A DNA stretch of 64,000 bases from Taiwanofungus camphoratus (taxonomy: Eukaryota; Basidiomycota; Agaricomycetes; Polyporales; Taiwanofungaceae). Shown piece by piece: positions 22,449-36,199 of the stretch. Under the pieces are notes generated by a model. That model saw only the letters and a list, made by a program, of their open reading frames with translations, made no database searches and had not been told where the DNA came from. The DNA lies in assembly GCA_003999685.1 (NCBI GenBank), contig CP021231.1, forward strand, positions 1,426,001-1,490,000, read 5' to 3'. Both the position numbers and the translations under genes were made by a program. Each line of letters begins with the position of its first letter. Position 1 is the stretch's first letter.

Positions 22449-23707
22449 CTAGACCTTTCGCGCATGCACAGTGTAGTAAGGAAAGACCATTCCAGGGATG
22501 ACTTCCATCTCGTGCAAAAAACTATTAATCAGTCTCTCTGCGAACCGCGCGTCAAAGCCCGCCCGCGCCAGCAAAATTCGTGTCGAGCTTGTGAACAACT
22601 CCAGCAGGCCTCTCATGTAGTTCCCGATCTCTTTTTGTTCGGAGTGCCAGTCACCAACGGGAACCATAAACTGCCTTTGCTGAATATCTGTGAATGAGTG
22701 GGTTGTCTCGAGCCAACCTGTGATCCCACTAGCAGCGTGAAAAAGGCCTTGCCGTTCGAGAAACCGGTTCAAGATGTCGAACAATTGAAATGCCCCAGGT
22801 GCGCACGTCATAATGTTGCTGCCGTTGCACATGACCGGACAGCGGCCCCATTCGCCTGCGACATACAGTCCACCAGGACGAAGAACCCTAGCAACTTCAT
22901 CCAGCAACCTAGGATAATCCTTGATCTAAGAGGAATTAGAAGCTTGCTCGGTGATAGTGCAGTTGTGAATCAACTCACTCCCATTGAAATGTCTCTGGCA
23001 TGGACTAAATCAATTGAGCCATCTCGATAGTCGAGGCGCGCGGTGATATCCTTCATTATGAACAATGCATTGGACCGCGGGTATCTAGTAGCTATTGGAA
23101 CTTATTGTTCGGAGCTTGTTGTCAGCCTTGCTTCGAAATAGTATATTTCAAGTAGCCTACCGATATCTAGCCCATCGAATTTAACACGCGGGAAATCTCG
23201 TGCCATCCTCATAACCCTGTTTACATGGTCTGTAATACATCGTTCCATGAGTACAAAGGCAAGCATACCATTTTCCCGTTCCTGTCCCAAGGTCTACTAC
23301 ACGCCTTTGTTCTCCAGGCAGGTCTTCCAAGACCTCTGGCACTGGACCAACAAAATGCCCTCCAAGAAGCTTCTTGAAGAGTTTATGTTGCCTGTTAAAT
23401 CTCTGAACAGATATTTTAGTTCAAGACACATATTGTCGATAAATTGGCAAGCGAAAAAGATGGAGGTCGCTATACTCACATGTTGCTCGTCCGCATCCAC
23501 AGGCAAAGGATACGGCGAGCGACCATGAGAATGGAAGAGCCGACCACCCCGCTCAGCGAAGAAGTCCGGAAACTCGTCAGGGTGCAGTTCGGTCATATCT
23601 GACGACGTATCGGACCAGGATTCACCCTGGGCCGAATCATAGCCATCTGAGGATCGTTCTGTATCCGAGTTAACGTCGATAGTAGCTCGGGTGAGGTCTA
23701 CAGCCAT
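22449..23707 (-). CDS. SAM-dependent methyltransferase (class I, fungal LaeA-like group)
   Basis: The start at 23707 (MAVDLTRATIDVNSDTERSS) is followed by an acidic low-complexity leader and FPDFFAERGGRLFHSHGRSP. The family core then appears across introns: FNRQHKLFKKLLGG, EVLEDLPGEQRRVVDLGTG with glycine-rich motif I DLGTGTGKW, MRMARDFPRVKFDGLDIG with the acidic motif II, the post-motif LLDEVARVLRPGGLYVAGEW, and a helical C-terminal half ending GMVFPYYTVHARKV. Basidiomycetes carry many paralogues of this type; substrates are mostly unknown, and some relatives act on secondary metabolites or regulate them. All the splice joins I followed keep the frame, including one that restores GTGKWVMRMARD near 23200-23260. 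It is probably functional. Confidence 0.85.
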
Positions 23708-25322
23708 GGGGTCACAAGGCAAAGGCAAAGTTGAGAAAAGAAGTCACAACTTGTCCACTGAACGCTTCGAGGCGCTGTATAAGTCCCATAAGAACTCCGA
23801 CGAGAGTCAACCGCGAAGATAACTCAGCGGCGCAGTAGTGTCAGAAGGGGCAGTATGATCGCAGAGAGTACAGGGGTCCAACGTGTGCAACGCGTTGTGG
23901 TTCGACGAGTCGGGGTAAAGACTCGAGGTGTCTATGACCAGACGTGGCATTGCCGAAAGATAAATACAATTCTGTACGCCTTGGGCGAAGTGCTGCGAAA
24001 GTGCAATGCGACATGACATACGTTGGCCGGCCGCGATTAGGCCTGAAACAGGAAGAGGAGGACCCTTTGGAGCGAAGAAATCAAACCTGTCCGCTCCGTA
24101 ACCATCAATATTACCAGGCACAGGGACTCCGATTGGTTGATCTCCGAAGAACGTTGCGCGCGGAAACAAATGCACATTAGGCTGGGGATGGGTGCCCTAT
24201 AATTATTCGTGACATTCCCGAACGCAAAAGTCCGCGAAGATGAGCATCAGGTATGTCGTTATGCAAGTAGGTCGGATCGCCCAGAAGTCGAAGGTCAGAG
24301 AAGGGGGGCGCCAGCTTGCACTCTACAAGGCCCATGCTAGCGTTATCGCCACTGTTCGTGACGACGCGGTCCGCAAATGGAGGGTAACATTGGCGACTTC
24401 GCGGCAGAAGATCTAATGTTATCAACGGGTGTAATTACCACACACAAAAGATTCGAAAGCAGAAGGCCTGGGGAGCCTGGAATGGACTGGAAGCTGCAGT
24501 GCCCGATGAAATCGAATAAATTGAGGATGGTCACATGCTTCCTGATGGTTGTTTGTGCTCGTGGGTCCCAAGAGACGCTGACATGGAGAATACCAGGAAA
24601 ATACACATACTATAAGGGTACAAAGCTGCAGTTATTGTACGTGTATGGTACACTGCATGCGACATGTGTCTGGTCAGATCATCGTATCCTTCGCACAACA
24701 AGGAGAACGGATACTCAACGTGTATTGTGCGGTTCCACTAGTGTGGGAAAGCAAGCCCGAGAAGTGCGAGAAGTGCGAAAACCAGCACACGCATATGCAT
24801 CACCCACGATAGGGTCCAGAAAACAAGTGAAGGCCGTTCTCTGATACAGAACCGTACTGTGACCTGAGCGTCCTTCTGCTACTCATCACAGCCAAAATCG
24901 CGAACATGTTCGCGTCGTGGCGGAAATGCCGGCGTTCTACACTGGCCTTCCACTCAGGCTATTGATCGTCAGCGGTCGGGTATCAAAAAACACTCTGAAA
25001 ATGGAAAAGCCTGACAGCTGCCATTCGCTTTACTGATTGAATGTTGTCCGACATTTTTGTCGGTCTTCCAGACTAGACAGAATACAATATATCTATCTAT
25101 CTACCTATGTACGTGATGCTCCTAAATTCTCTCCAGCGGGTTATCATTATCTTTTCGACAACTCGGGTGTGCGACCGTGAGAACATGCTGGACGCGATTT
25201 TCCGAATCCGGTGCTGAACGTTGAATTGTTCAGTGTGGCCAGGCAACATTTACGCGCTTGGGACTGAGCCCGAGGGATCTCTTTGGCACCGTTCAACAAA
25301 AATACAATCTGTTCTCGCAGAC
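23708..25322. other. Region with an unrecognised minus-strand coding-like stretch
   Basis: On the minus strand two adjoining open frames cover about 24177-24425 (PPFSDLRLLGDPTYLHNDIP, LRGLLRSGMSRIIIG) and 23807-24175 (GVPVPGNIDGYGADRFDFFA). They read like parts of one spliced protein with balanced composition, but I know no family for it and cannot fix its ends. The remaining stretch, 24430-25322, upstream of the polymerase gene, shows no gene. It includes a short TATC-type microsatellite near 25089-25105. Confidence 0.35.
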
Positions 25323-28300
25323 ATGTCCGATATTGAATCATTTTTCAGTGAACAAGAAGAGCGCATGGAGATGCCCAACGAAGACTTTGAAGAGTATCTT
25401 TCTCGGACAAGGTACGCTGGTGCCGGACGACTCCCACAATCCACGTATCTGACCAGGCGGACAGTCAGAAGCATGCTTTATACAGAGTAGATAACCGAAG
25501 AACCTCCTCATTGATCACCGCTGCCGCACCTGTACCTCATGCAGCGCAGATAGGTAGGGACCCAGTAACGTGTTCTCTCCCACTGACCGGCTCTATGGGC
25601 CCCTGTGTTGCCCCCACATCGCCGGACACTGTGATTATGGATGAACGAACCATTTCTTCAAGGTATATACTTCAGATCTCCTGTAAGCGCCTCGTCGTTC
25701 GATAACGTGATCTGCAAGTGTCAAACGGAAACTATCCGAAATCATTTCCACCAGCTCCGACGCGGTGAAGAGGCCGAAGGTTGTACGTGGACATGAACAT
25801 ACTGTGTGCAACCCAAGTGCTCAGATTCAGGATGATTTGGGTATGCAAACATTCAGTGGTCGGTCAGTTGTCCCTTAATCTGTTTCAAGAGGGTTGAGCA
25901 TGTTGAGACATATTCGAAATTGCGCCTGAAGACACCGTGACAAGAACAGTAATGTGATGAATCTCACGCATGTTCACACTCACCTTGGAGACCCTACCAA
26001 GATCTCCTCAAAAGTACCGGTTGCAGCGATAGCTTCTGCTTCTCAATCAAATGAGTCAGAACATCGTCAGATGGAGCCCATTTCGCTAAAGGAACTCGAA
26101 CATATAGGCTCTGCGAAGCCGTTTCCTTCTCTTCCCAAGTCTCATCAAACCACCTGTGTACACAGACACGGCACAGGAGACATGATTCCTGAACCATCGG
26201 GGAGCCATCAGTCAACCACCCCAGTGCGATGGGATGTCGTAGCTCCTGCACCTATGGCGGCAGACGAGAATTTGAGCGAAAAGATGAAATTGTCCAGTCA
26301 AGCTCGCGGCCGAAAGGGAGGTCATGGGGACAAAATGCCCGAAATGCCCCAGGCCAAAGTCTGTACAGCGAACAGCAGCAATGTTACTACACCGCCAAGC
26401 TCTGCGCACGCCGAGGCAGCTCCATCGCTTCCTGCTATCGTCGGACCGGCAGCGCGAAACGCGACGACTGGGAAGCAGAAGGTCGTCGGTACCACAACTG
26501 AGAAAGCGAAAGCGAAGCGGAAGGAAAAAGAATTGATAACGCCGCTGGAATATGCGCAGCGCTTGCAGGCGAAGTTCGCCGAGGCGGGCAGGCGTTCCGG
26601 TAGCTCATACCTGAAGGGGAAGCGTATTTTCTATTTCAGCAACGATATGCAATATGCAAGCACGGAGACCCGGGGCAGGATGGACTTTGTGCGCATGCTT
26701 TTTTTACTGGAATGGAGTGCACTTACATTATCATTGACCCCTCCCCGCAGATTACTAAACATGGCGGTACGCTCATCCCAGAGTATGACCCCGCGCAGGT
26801 GACTCATGTTGTCACGGACGCATCGAAGAGGTTGCTTTTACGTGCCCTTGGCTTGAAGTCTTTGGACATGATCCCCAATCACATTCCTACCGTCAAATGG
26901 AGCTGGGTAATCTCAGGATTGGAACGGTATAGGAGGAAGCGTGCAGCCAAGGTACGGGAAAAGACGAAGATGGCTGCTGCGGGTGATGGAACGTCGAACA
27001 CAACCACACAGCCGGAAGCGGAAGAAGAAGAAGAGGTCAAGATGGACTATGAGTTAATGCACGCGAGTTTCCACGAGCGCATAGACGCTGGACCACCTCT
27101 CTGGCCCAACAAACAGAATCAACAGAAACAGAAAAAAAAGCAGCTCGTACATCAAGCCAATGGCTCGGGAGGCCAAATAGGCAGCCCTGATATGAATGGA
27201 GGTCAGGGAAGCGGAGAACTTAGTGCTATATCGTACGTTGCATTCTTCGCGGTCGATGGGACGCGTCTGGCATACATTTGATAACCCATAACAGGGAATT
27301 CACACAGGACGGAATCGGATCCCGCCAAACTTTGTCGAGCGGTCGGTTTGGACCGTCCATATCACCCCCGTCATTCCCTAGAATTCTTCATGTGGGTGGC
27401 CAAGCAGTCAGCACAATCGATCAGATCGATGAGCCACTGAAGATAGCGGGTCCGAGTTCATTGATGAAAGGTACCTCTAGAATCGGAGCCCGCATTCTCT
27501 CCGCCGCGGATCCCCTGGCCGAGTTCTATGAACAAGCACGGGCCGAGCGAAATGCGGAAGTACGTAGGTTTTGCTCCTTTGTCTCCATACGGACTGTCCA
27601 TTCCCATCACAGGCACTGCATGGGCAACCAGGTGACGAGGGCTCGGACGACGAAACCGACTTGAAAAGGAACCACACGCATGCTGTAAATTATGGGGCTC
27701 ACAAGAAGAGGGTTCGTTTCACTTATACCTCTACTCTGGACGAGAATAGCCTCCAAGATTCTGCTCTATCCTTCGTCAGGCATTCTTGTGCGATACCAAA
27801 ACCAACGGGCAATTGGCCCAATGCCCCAATCAAGACGTGATTGATAAGGTGATAGCGCATTCATTCACTACCGGTAGCAGATTGGCTGGATGATGCTGAA
27901 TCAGCTGTCGAACAGCTTGAGGAACTGATGGAGCTTCACAAAGCCAAACCATCTGAGGAGGATCGGTGGCGCGTTTTCAGCTACGGAAAAGGTCAGTCGT
28001 GTTTCTGTCCCCCAAATCAAATGTGTATTATTATGCTCGAGTTGAGTTGTATTCCTACATTCCTTTCCCCACACGTTAGCTATCAGAGCTCTACGGTCTT
28101 ATCCTTCGAGGATCAAGTCACGTCAAGAGGCGCGGGCCATCAGAGGTGTTGGTGATAAGACTGCGCAGAAGGCGAGTCTAGAATTGTATTGGAAATGCTC
28201 ACTGGCTTTTGATCTCTGAGACAACATACTTGTTACTGATTTGTATAGATCATGGAAATTCTGGAGACCGGGAATTTGCAACGCATTGGGTACGAAAAGA

Positions 28301-29712
28301 CTGACGACGTGAGAGCGATCACCTTGTTTCAGGGTATCTATGGTGTAGGTGGGTATCTCCCATATTCATTCATGAATTTTGGATTAGTTCATAATCAGAA
28401 TGCCTCTTTGCAGGCCGTAATACCGCCTTTAAATGGTTCTCAAGTGGTTGTAGAACGTTAGAGGACATCGAGGCGAGGAAAGGTGGAATCAAGCTAAGTT
28501 CGGTTCAAAAAATCGGTTTGAAGTACTATGCAGGTAATTGTACACTTCCCTTCAGGTGCAAAATTTTCATGTCGGATAGCTCATGCTAGGTTTTTAATCC
28601 AGACATTAATTCCAGAATGCCAAGGAGTGAAGCAGCCGATATCTTTAATCTCATCAAACCTATAGGTTAAATTATACACAAGCTTTATGTGAAAGTTGTG
28701 CAAGACTGACCTTGATGCCATTCTCAGCACTTGATATTGACCCTAGACTATTCATCGAAATCATGGGAAGTTATAGAAGGTATGATTTAGCATTTGCATA
28801 CCTCGTCATCATGGTTGATCATGAATCGTTTGCCGGTTTATTGTTAGGGGGAAAGCCGACTGCGGGGATATTGACATACTGATCACTCGGCCCACAGATG
28901 ATGGCAAGACACATCAAGGTGAGTCCGCCGCTACCTTTGCTGACTGCGATAATCTGATATTTGATTCGTGCCGCAGGCGTGCTGCGACGACTCTTGGGTG
29001 AGCTACACCGACAAGGCATCCTGACTGAAGATCTGTGCATTCCGGATAATTTCGAGGATCTGGAGCTTGTGTACCGCGGTTTATGCAGACGAGACGTAAA
29101 CGGTATGCGGCGCCGAATCGGTATGAATATGGTAGCAGCTACATTCTTTGGTTCCAACATGCTTATTGGTCATGCAGATTTCCTCGCTGTGCCTTATGAG
29201 TCAAGAGGTGCTGCATTATTATACTATACGGTTAGTCTTTCATCTCAAATGCCTTGGTCCAGGTATTCATGTTATTGTAGGGAGATGATATCGTGAGTTT
29301 GTTCTGGTAGACTGAACGACTAGATTGAGATGGATAGTACTAATCGCATTCGGCCCCTCAACCACGATCAGTTCAATCGTTCATTACGTCTCAAAGCCAA
29401 CGTAATGGGATATTCGCTCAATCAGAGAGGTCTCTTTGCTGGCGTAATACGTAATCCTAGCGATAGAAGGCAGAAGCTTGATGGCGGTAGAGCGATTCCA
29501 TTTGCTTGCGATTTGTTAGCGCTGAAATATTTGAAGGCTTTATCATTGCTTCGGAAACTGAGCGAGAGATATTGGACGTCCTTGGTAGGTCTCATGCAGC
29601 CCATACCGCTTATCTCCATAAGTACAGCTTGATCATAAGCTGATACATTTTCCTTCCGCGTCTCTACTCAGGTGTGCCATGGCAAGAGCCGCACGAACGT
29701 GTGAGGAATTGA
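25323..29712 (+). CDS. POL4: DNA polymerase family X (Pol lambda/mu/Pol4 type) with BRCT domain
   Basis: Family X polymerases fill short gaps in base excision repair and non-homologous end joining. The start at 25323 gives MSDIESFFSEQEERMEMPNE. A long low-complexity linker (about 25960-26530) leads to a BRCT domain: YLKGKRIFYFSNDMQYAST, ITKHGGTLIPEYDPAQVTHV, PTVKWSWVISGLERYRRKR. After a second linker come the 8-kDa and fingers regions with helix-hairpin-helix motifs (AIRGVGDKTAQKI and GIYGVGRNTAFKWF). The palm is GSYRRGKADCGDIDILI, carrying two of the catalytic Asp residues, and IDFLAVPYESRG carries the third. Next is FNRSLRLKANVMGYSLNQRG, and a last intron joins ILDVLG to VPWQEPHERVRN, stop at 29712. 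It has many short introns. The early exons between 25400 and 25950 are the least certain part. The catalytic residues are present. Confidence 0.92.
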
Positions 29713-32700
29713 ACTGCCGCCAGGCATCATGAGCGCTGATGATCAAGGTCAGTAAATTTTCCTTGTTTGCAATCATCCTGGCTACCTGGCCGCCGCTGAC
29801 AGGTTCCGTGTATCTGACACGTCCTTCTGATCTTGTAGATCGGAAGACTGCAGCCCCTCGCAGCGGCTGGAAACTTATACAGTAGCTCTTTATTAGCAAC
29901 TTATTTAAAAGTTCATATGGTGTGGTCCTCGCGACAGCTTCCTTGTACATGCAGCGTAGGCCATATCACTAAATTAGGCCGTATGTTCTGGCGAGCTTGC
30001 GGAAGAAACCTCACGGTTTGTAATCATGGTGACCCCTTCCCTTCCATGCACGTTCTATCTTCATAATCCTCCCCGTCACTTTGTGTGTGCGGGTATCCAG
30101 CGGTGCCCTTTGTCCTTCCGCCTGCGACGCATACCCACTTCTGTGGAAGCGTCATTGAGGAGGCTCAATGTCTTTTATGCGGCAGATATTTTCTGGAGCA
30201 CGTTGAAATCGACTAGTCAGTGCCTTTGCCATCCATTGGATCCGGGCGTTGCTGTGGCATCAGTATCTTCGATGTCGTCCGCTTCGACTCAACATCCCAG
30301 GCCCGAGATACAGTTGCGTCACACTTCTGGCGGTCGAAAGCGATGCCACTGAGACCTACGATACCTGAATCCACGGTCTATGCATACCTGCCCACCAAGA
30401 CTCGCGCAAAGTTTTTCGCCACCATAACCCATATACGAGCGCAGACTCTGCTATATCCTGGTTGGTTTTCTGCATCCGAAATATTCTTTGCCTCATCCTT
30501 GCGGCTACAATGAAATGTTCAGGTATAGAGCAGATGTTTCCTTGCCATGGTAGAGCCTTTGACTTCCAGCGGTACCTCACATCTACATTCCCTGGTGGAC
30601 AGAGTGAGACAAGTGAGAAGTATTTGTTTTCTTCAAAATCGGAATTCATGGCGCTCAGTCTGTTTATTTCCCTGGGACCTCATTACCTATTCAACGCATA
30701 CATCGTTACCTAACAGGTGTCGCCCTGTTCGCGCACATTTTCTATCCTGGTCCTTCGCTTTGACATTTCCACCATATTTCAAAGTGTATGCCATTCTATT
30801 GGCAGATAGGAGACCGGAGTTATCGGCGTGCGGGATCCTTGATTAGAGAGGACTACCATCCGGACATAGCTTCTCCTCGCTCTGTCTTCGACGAAACTAC
30901 CAAACAGAAGATGCTATAGGTATTCAGTTATCCTTGTGTACTATGCATTAGCAGTCATGCCGTGCGAAATGCGCGACGCCGAGACCTCGTTCAATGTCAC
31001 CAGTGGATGCTGGGATGATTCTTCGACCCACCTAGCTGTGGAAACCTTCGAAGCTCGGGCAGCTGAGACTGTATATCACCATACTTTTGTCTCTCGGGGG
31101 CCATTGTTGCTTTGGCACTTTGACTTCTCTTTGGCTATTTTGCTTTGATATTGAGCTCGGACATGCATACTATATACACAGTATCTAGTGCGATCTTTTA
31201 CCGCCATCATGCCATTGTAATTCTACGGTCGAATGACCGGCGTCTATACGTGTATGGGAATTGATCAAGGTCTGACTGTCATCGACTCTGGGTCTGAATG
31301 CACACTTGCGTCCGTAGTTTTGAACGGTCTGGATCTATACACGACCAACGACGTGGACCCGTGAGGACTAGGAAATCCCGAGATAACTATCAAATACTCA
31401 GGATCTAAATGGCGTTCAGCGCGCCAAGCCGCCGGGTTCTCCGAAAATGGAAGGGCGCCTCGATCACTCACGTGGTGGGTGGGCGGGCAAAACACGTCGG
31501 GAAGTCGGCGAAACATACACTCATCTTTTATAGTTTCTCGCGTACACATCTAAAGTCTCATAAATAACAGCGACGGCGTTTTATCTCTTCGTTTTGCACA
31601 GTGCATTCGTTGAGGCTTTGTGGCACAGGCTTGTGGTATTACTTGATTGACATGCGGCTGCGATAGGTTGCGGTGCTATTCGGACTAACTTCTTGGCCAC
31701 TGCGTTCATATAGCGGGTCAATCCTCCTGCTCTCCCTATCACTGCTCCGCCCGTGATGCTCGGCGTGTTACAACATCATACGCGGTGCATAGTAGAGAGC
31801 CTTCAAAATCCAGGGCTTGAGGAGAGATTGGACCAACCTCACGGACACCTAGGCCGGTGCACATGGCACGATTGATCAATACTTCATTCCGTCCTTCCAG
31901 TCTTGTCACATCCAACGGTCATAATAGTCAGGGATGCAGGACCAGTCTCCTTCTCGTATCTTTGACTGCAGCTATCAATGGCAATTGCAGGCTAGTTACA
32001 CATGGTGCACAGTTTGTTTCGGATTTGTTCGTCCGCATCTAACGCCTATCTCATGACGGACCAGATTAATGAAGCGCAGCATGGCCGATGACAGCGGCCC
32101 GGGTCTACACTCACAAGATGAGGACAAGTGGCCAAAGCGACTCGCTTACGCTCAGCTGGGAAGGTGCCTGAAATCCACAGAGATTGCGCATGTCGTAACA
32201 TTTCAGGCCGGTCTTCATGCGAGGTGTACGTATTTTCTCACAATCCATGAGAAAGAGGGCGTGTTGATGGCGTAGGAATAAAATTGATGAAACGGATTTG
32301 AGAGGATGTATGCATCGAATGACATGGCTTATCGCAGCAGTGACTCTGAGCTCGCACTAATAGGACACGCAACTTTGAAGCATACCGCTCGTTGTAATGA
32401 GAACATGGAGAGGGCGCTCCAATCACAAGCAGCTGAGCACTTGCGCTTTCGAGAAATATATACGGAGCATCAGCAATATTAGTGCTGCATAGTACGAGAT
32501 ATAAGGAATGGATATGCCGAAAAGGGTCATATCATTTCACCCACGTTGAGCCAGGACGGAGATGTGAGAACCTCTCAGGCGCTTGAATGTAGCTCGGGTG
32601 TGATTGAACACCATAGCCTTATGACTGACGGGACTAGGAAGGGTGCTGATGAGGAGGAGGTCAAAGCAATAATATTTCTGAAAAGACCCGGGTGGAAGTG

Positions 32701-32985
32701 GGGGAGGAGGAGCAGAGGAGCGTCGTAGATGGGAAATGCCGAGCCAATGAGAAAAGCCAGGTCGAGTCTGTGGCCGCGCCGATTCTCTGCCTCAGCCAAA
32801 TGGCAATCGTCAACCGGGTCAACCGAAAACAGGAATACATATGGCGCCATCTCCGCGCCCGAGGGTTCCTCTCCTCCTCAGCTCGTTCCCTCCCCAGAAA
32901 CCTGCCATTTTAGGTAACTTCCTCAGTTTTACCCCCTCAAATCGCTCGTTTCCTGGTCCGTGTTGTTCATAAGAACAAGCCTAAG
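29713..32985. other. 3.3-kb region without a recognisable gene
   Basis: Scattered frames of 60-110 codons occur on both strands (for example plus 30026-30352 and 30220-30513, minus 30356-30649 and 31265-31549). Neighbouring frames do not join into a known domain. This may be a decayed gene or lineage-specific coding sequence with several introns. The last 120 bases before 32986 are pyrimidine-rich and look like the promoter and leader of the Hpc2-like gene. Confidence 0.4.
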
Positions 32986-35498
32986 ATGACCAGCGATGTC
33001 GAGATCATAACACCCCAACAAGTTCCGGACTCCTCGTCGGCGACGTCGCGCTCGCCGTCGCCACATCATCACGCTCCCACCCCTATCGACGCCGACAATG
33101 CGCACGACGCAGCACCTAGCACCAGCACCCTCAACGGCAAGTCTTCGCCAGAGACGACAAACGGTGTCGTTAAAATCAAGGAGAATGGTACAGTAAAGGA
33201 GAAGAAATCGAAACCATCCCCTTCTGTCACCGCAGTTGGTAAACCCGCGTCGACGGCTACGGGCGCCAAACCCAAATCCACAAAGTCGGCTGCCGCTCGT
33301 TCACCGTCGCCGTCGCCCCCGCCCCCGACACGTCCACCGTTGCAGACCATTCGCCTCGATATCAGGCTTGGTGGACCGGAAGCCTATGAAGTTGATATTG
33401 CTGCGCTGAGCAAGGCCACGGGCCAACGACAACCCACACCTCCACCCCCGTCGAAGAGGGACACAAGCGATGACAGCCACAGCGAGGGCGACGACGAAGG
33501 GGACGGTAAAAAGAACGAGAAGAAGCGTAAGAGGGTGAGTGTCGTGCGATACTATAGCTACACTTGTGCTGATGCCTCGAGTAGAGAAAGAATCTTGCAT
33601 CGGAATACTACGATGTCCACGACCCATTCATTGACGACTCTGAACTGGCACAGGATGAACGGACGTTCTTTGCACAGACAAAACAGAAGGGCTTCTATGT
33701 CTCCAGTGGTCAAGTCGCTTTGCTCAATAAGTACGTAGTTTATCACGGAAGCACCCGTTGTTCGTGTTCAATCCTGATTTACTTTCATTGTGTCCCTTCA
33801 TACCAGAACGCCAAGCAAGAAGCCCAAGTCGAAGAAGGTCAGCATCCTCCCTCCCTCCGCCTCCGTCTCGCAAGCGCTCTCGAACGGGCCCTTACCGCCG
33901 TCCCTCGCTGGCTCCCTATCCCTACCCTCTGTCGCTGGCCCGTCATCGACGTTCAAGCTCCCGCCATCTTCGAAAAGGCCCAAGACGGAGGACGGTACGC
34001 GCGATTCGCCGATTGCGCTCTACTCCGACATGGAGGAAGAGCAGGGCACGCAGGGCTTGAAGCGGAAGCTGAGTGAGGGCTCGAGCGTGGCGAGCATGGT
34101 GAATGGCCCTGCAGCGCATGGGGACGGTGCCTCGAAGAAGAGGCGGAAGACCGTCGAGATTGTAGGTGTGCCCTGTCTGGTGACGCAGAGCCGAGCTTAA
34201 CCTTCCTGTCTGCATAGCAGCCATTTCATCCCGAGCTCGAAGAGGCACTGGAGACGCTTCGGGAAGCCATCTCGAAAGGTGCGCCTTCGTCACGTCTTGT
34301 GGCCAGTCTATGTCGCTCACACACTGCGTTTCGCCAGAAAACTGGGACGTCAAGGGCAAATTTCCGCCATCACTCAAGCCCTTGCTTGGTCAGGTTGCCC
34401 TTAAGGCGGTCATTCTGGGCGAGTATGACGAGAATTTCTTCAATCTAATGCCACGGCTGTTCCCTTATAACAAATTCACAATGACGGTGTGTAACATGTC
34501 TCACCCATTATCTGTTGGAACCCTCTCGAGACCTCGTTACCATCGAACGAGGGTGTTCAGTACCGTCTTGTTTCTCGTATGATGCATTGGCGCTCACACT
34601 TTGTGTTCATCGTGCAGAAACTCATTAAACGAACCATTTGGCGGGATCACACGGCTCTGCTTGTAGACCGCCAAAATGCTCTTATCAATCAGCTAAAAGT
34701 CCTTGCCGATGAAGGTTTTCCGAAGGCGATGGAAGAGTGGGAGAAGAGTGTCATCGCATGGGGTATGTGCGCTTTCAAGTAACGGGGTTTTTTCCATTGA
34801 TCTGTACTCATATCATGTTTCCATAACCCAGAGAAGCGGCAAGAGCGTGCTAAAGCGGAAGCGGAAGCTGGTGGGGGCTCCGTTGCACATTCAGTCGAAG
34901 GCACCCCTGCGGCGTCGGACTCACAGCCCACGCCGAAGCTCGGTGCCTCGTCTCTTGTGAGCAGGCCATCCATAGACGATGGGGGCAACGACACTGGGGT
35001 GGAGCCCGACGAGGGAGCGGGGCAGGGCGGCGGAAAGGGCAAAGACAAGGAGCCACATCCGCCGGGAAAGAAGTACCGGCTGACGGACACGATGAAGGCG
35101 ATCATCTGGCAGCTCGTGTGTCTGAGCAACGAGTGCTGCCGGATCGAAAACGAGAAGAAGTGAGTGTTGCGGTGGTGTGCCTGTGGCGGGTGCATGTGTG
35201 CTGACGCGTGCCGCAGTATGCTGGAGGGCTCAAACCAGGTTGTGAGTGACCAGGGCGTGCGGAAGAACTTGTATCAAAAGGTGCGCGCTTCACATCTCGA
35301 TGGCCTACATGGCACTGAATATCCGCTATAGATTGTCAGCGCGTTCCCGGAGGGTTGGTTATCTTCTGGACAGATCTCTCGTGAGGGTACGTGATCTTCA
35401 AACCCATATGTCGTGTGCGTTTGCTAAATAGAGCTCGGCTTACAGTTAGCGTGATGAAAAAGAAGTACGAAAAGGAAGTTATGGAGAACGATACCTAA
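32986..35498 (+). CDS. HPC2: Hpc2/ubinuclein homologue, HIR histone chaperone subunit
   Basis: Hpc2/ubinuclein is a subunit of the HIR/HIRA complex, which deposits histones H3-H4 in chromatin independently of replication. The start at 32986 gives MTSDVEIITPQQVPDSSSAT, followed by a long Ser/Pro-rich leader. The Hpc2-related (HRD) domain spans an intron at about 33590-33730: YYDVHDPFIDDSELAQDERT and KQKGFYVSSGQVALLNK. A basic and acidic linker follows. The ubinuclein middle domain is then encoded by several exons: FHPELEEALETLREAISK, NWDVKGKFPPSLKPLLGQVA, LMPRLFPYNKFTMT, KLIKRTIWRDHTALLVDRQ, and KYRLTDTMKAIIWQLVCLSN. The end is VMKKKYEKEVMENDT, stop at 35496-35498. The gene appears intact, and the leader before the start is C/T-rich, as often seen in fungal promoters. 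Confidence 0.9.
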
Positions 35499-36199
35499 CC
35501 CATCCTGATGATGTATTCATGACGTGTGTTCCTTTCTTCATTGTCTTCGTTCTGCTCTGTACACGCTTCATCCATTCCTTTGCACCTTCATCCTGCTGTG
35601 TCGCTCACCTGGCCATCATACTTATTGCGCCACGAAGGACGCTTTGTACATCATGTTCTTTATTATTAGTACATTATGTGCTGTAGGGTGGTCTAATTAT
35701 CAGTTTCGGGGCGCTTCAAGACACAATGATACATATACGACTGGGTGATAAAAAGCGACGATTTAGCACGCACAACATCTACAACAGTTCTTCGCAATCA
35801 TGCTATTTGAGTGACAATCCTATTGGCTCTAACATTGGCAAGACCCACGCAACTGTACCTCACAATTGTATTCTTGAAGGTTATCCAGCGTTTGCAGGCT
35901 CATTTCTTTAACTTTATCGATGGTGCTATGCATGAAGCGTTACGAGGGACAGCGAAGCGACGGCGAGCATCCAAAGCAGCGTTACCTCAAGCAACGCAGA
36001 ACTCGACATGCAAGTATCATATAAGTATTCACGGTCAGGTTTCTTTACACCTAGACCGACTACTCAACTATATCCTGTTGCACTCGTTGTACTGCTTAGT
36101 GAAATACGATATACACTGTGAAACAAGAACATGATTCAGAATCATGTAACGAAATTGTGGAGTGCGCACCTACCACCACAAGTATCGGATACATTCAGG
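35499..36199. other. Convergent intergenic region
   Basis: This 700-base gap lies between the Hpc2-like stop (plus) and the F-box-like stop (minus). It is AT-rich and should hold both 3' untranslated regions. The short plus-strand frames at 35524-36334 show no domain. Confidence 0.4.

Noticed and set aside
25085-25110. TATC microsatellite as a meaningful repeat
   Set aside because: It is only about three units long and has no evident role.
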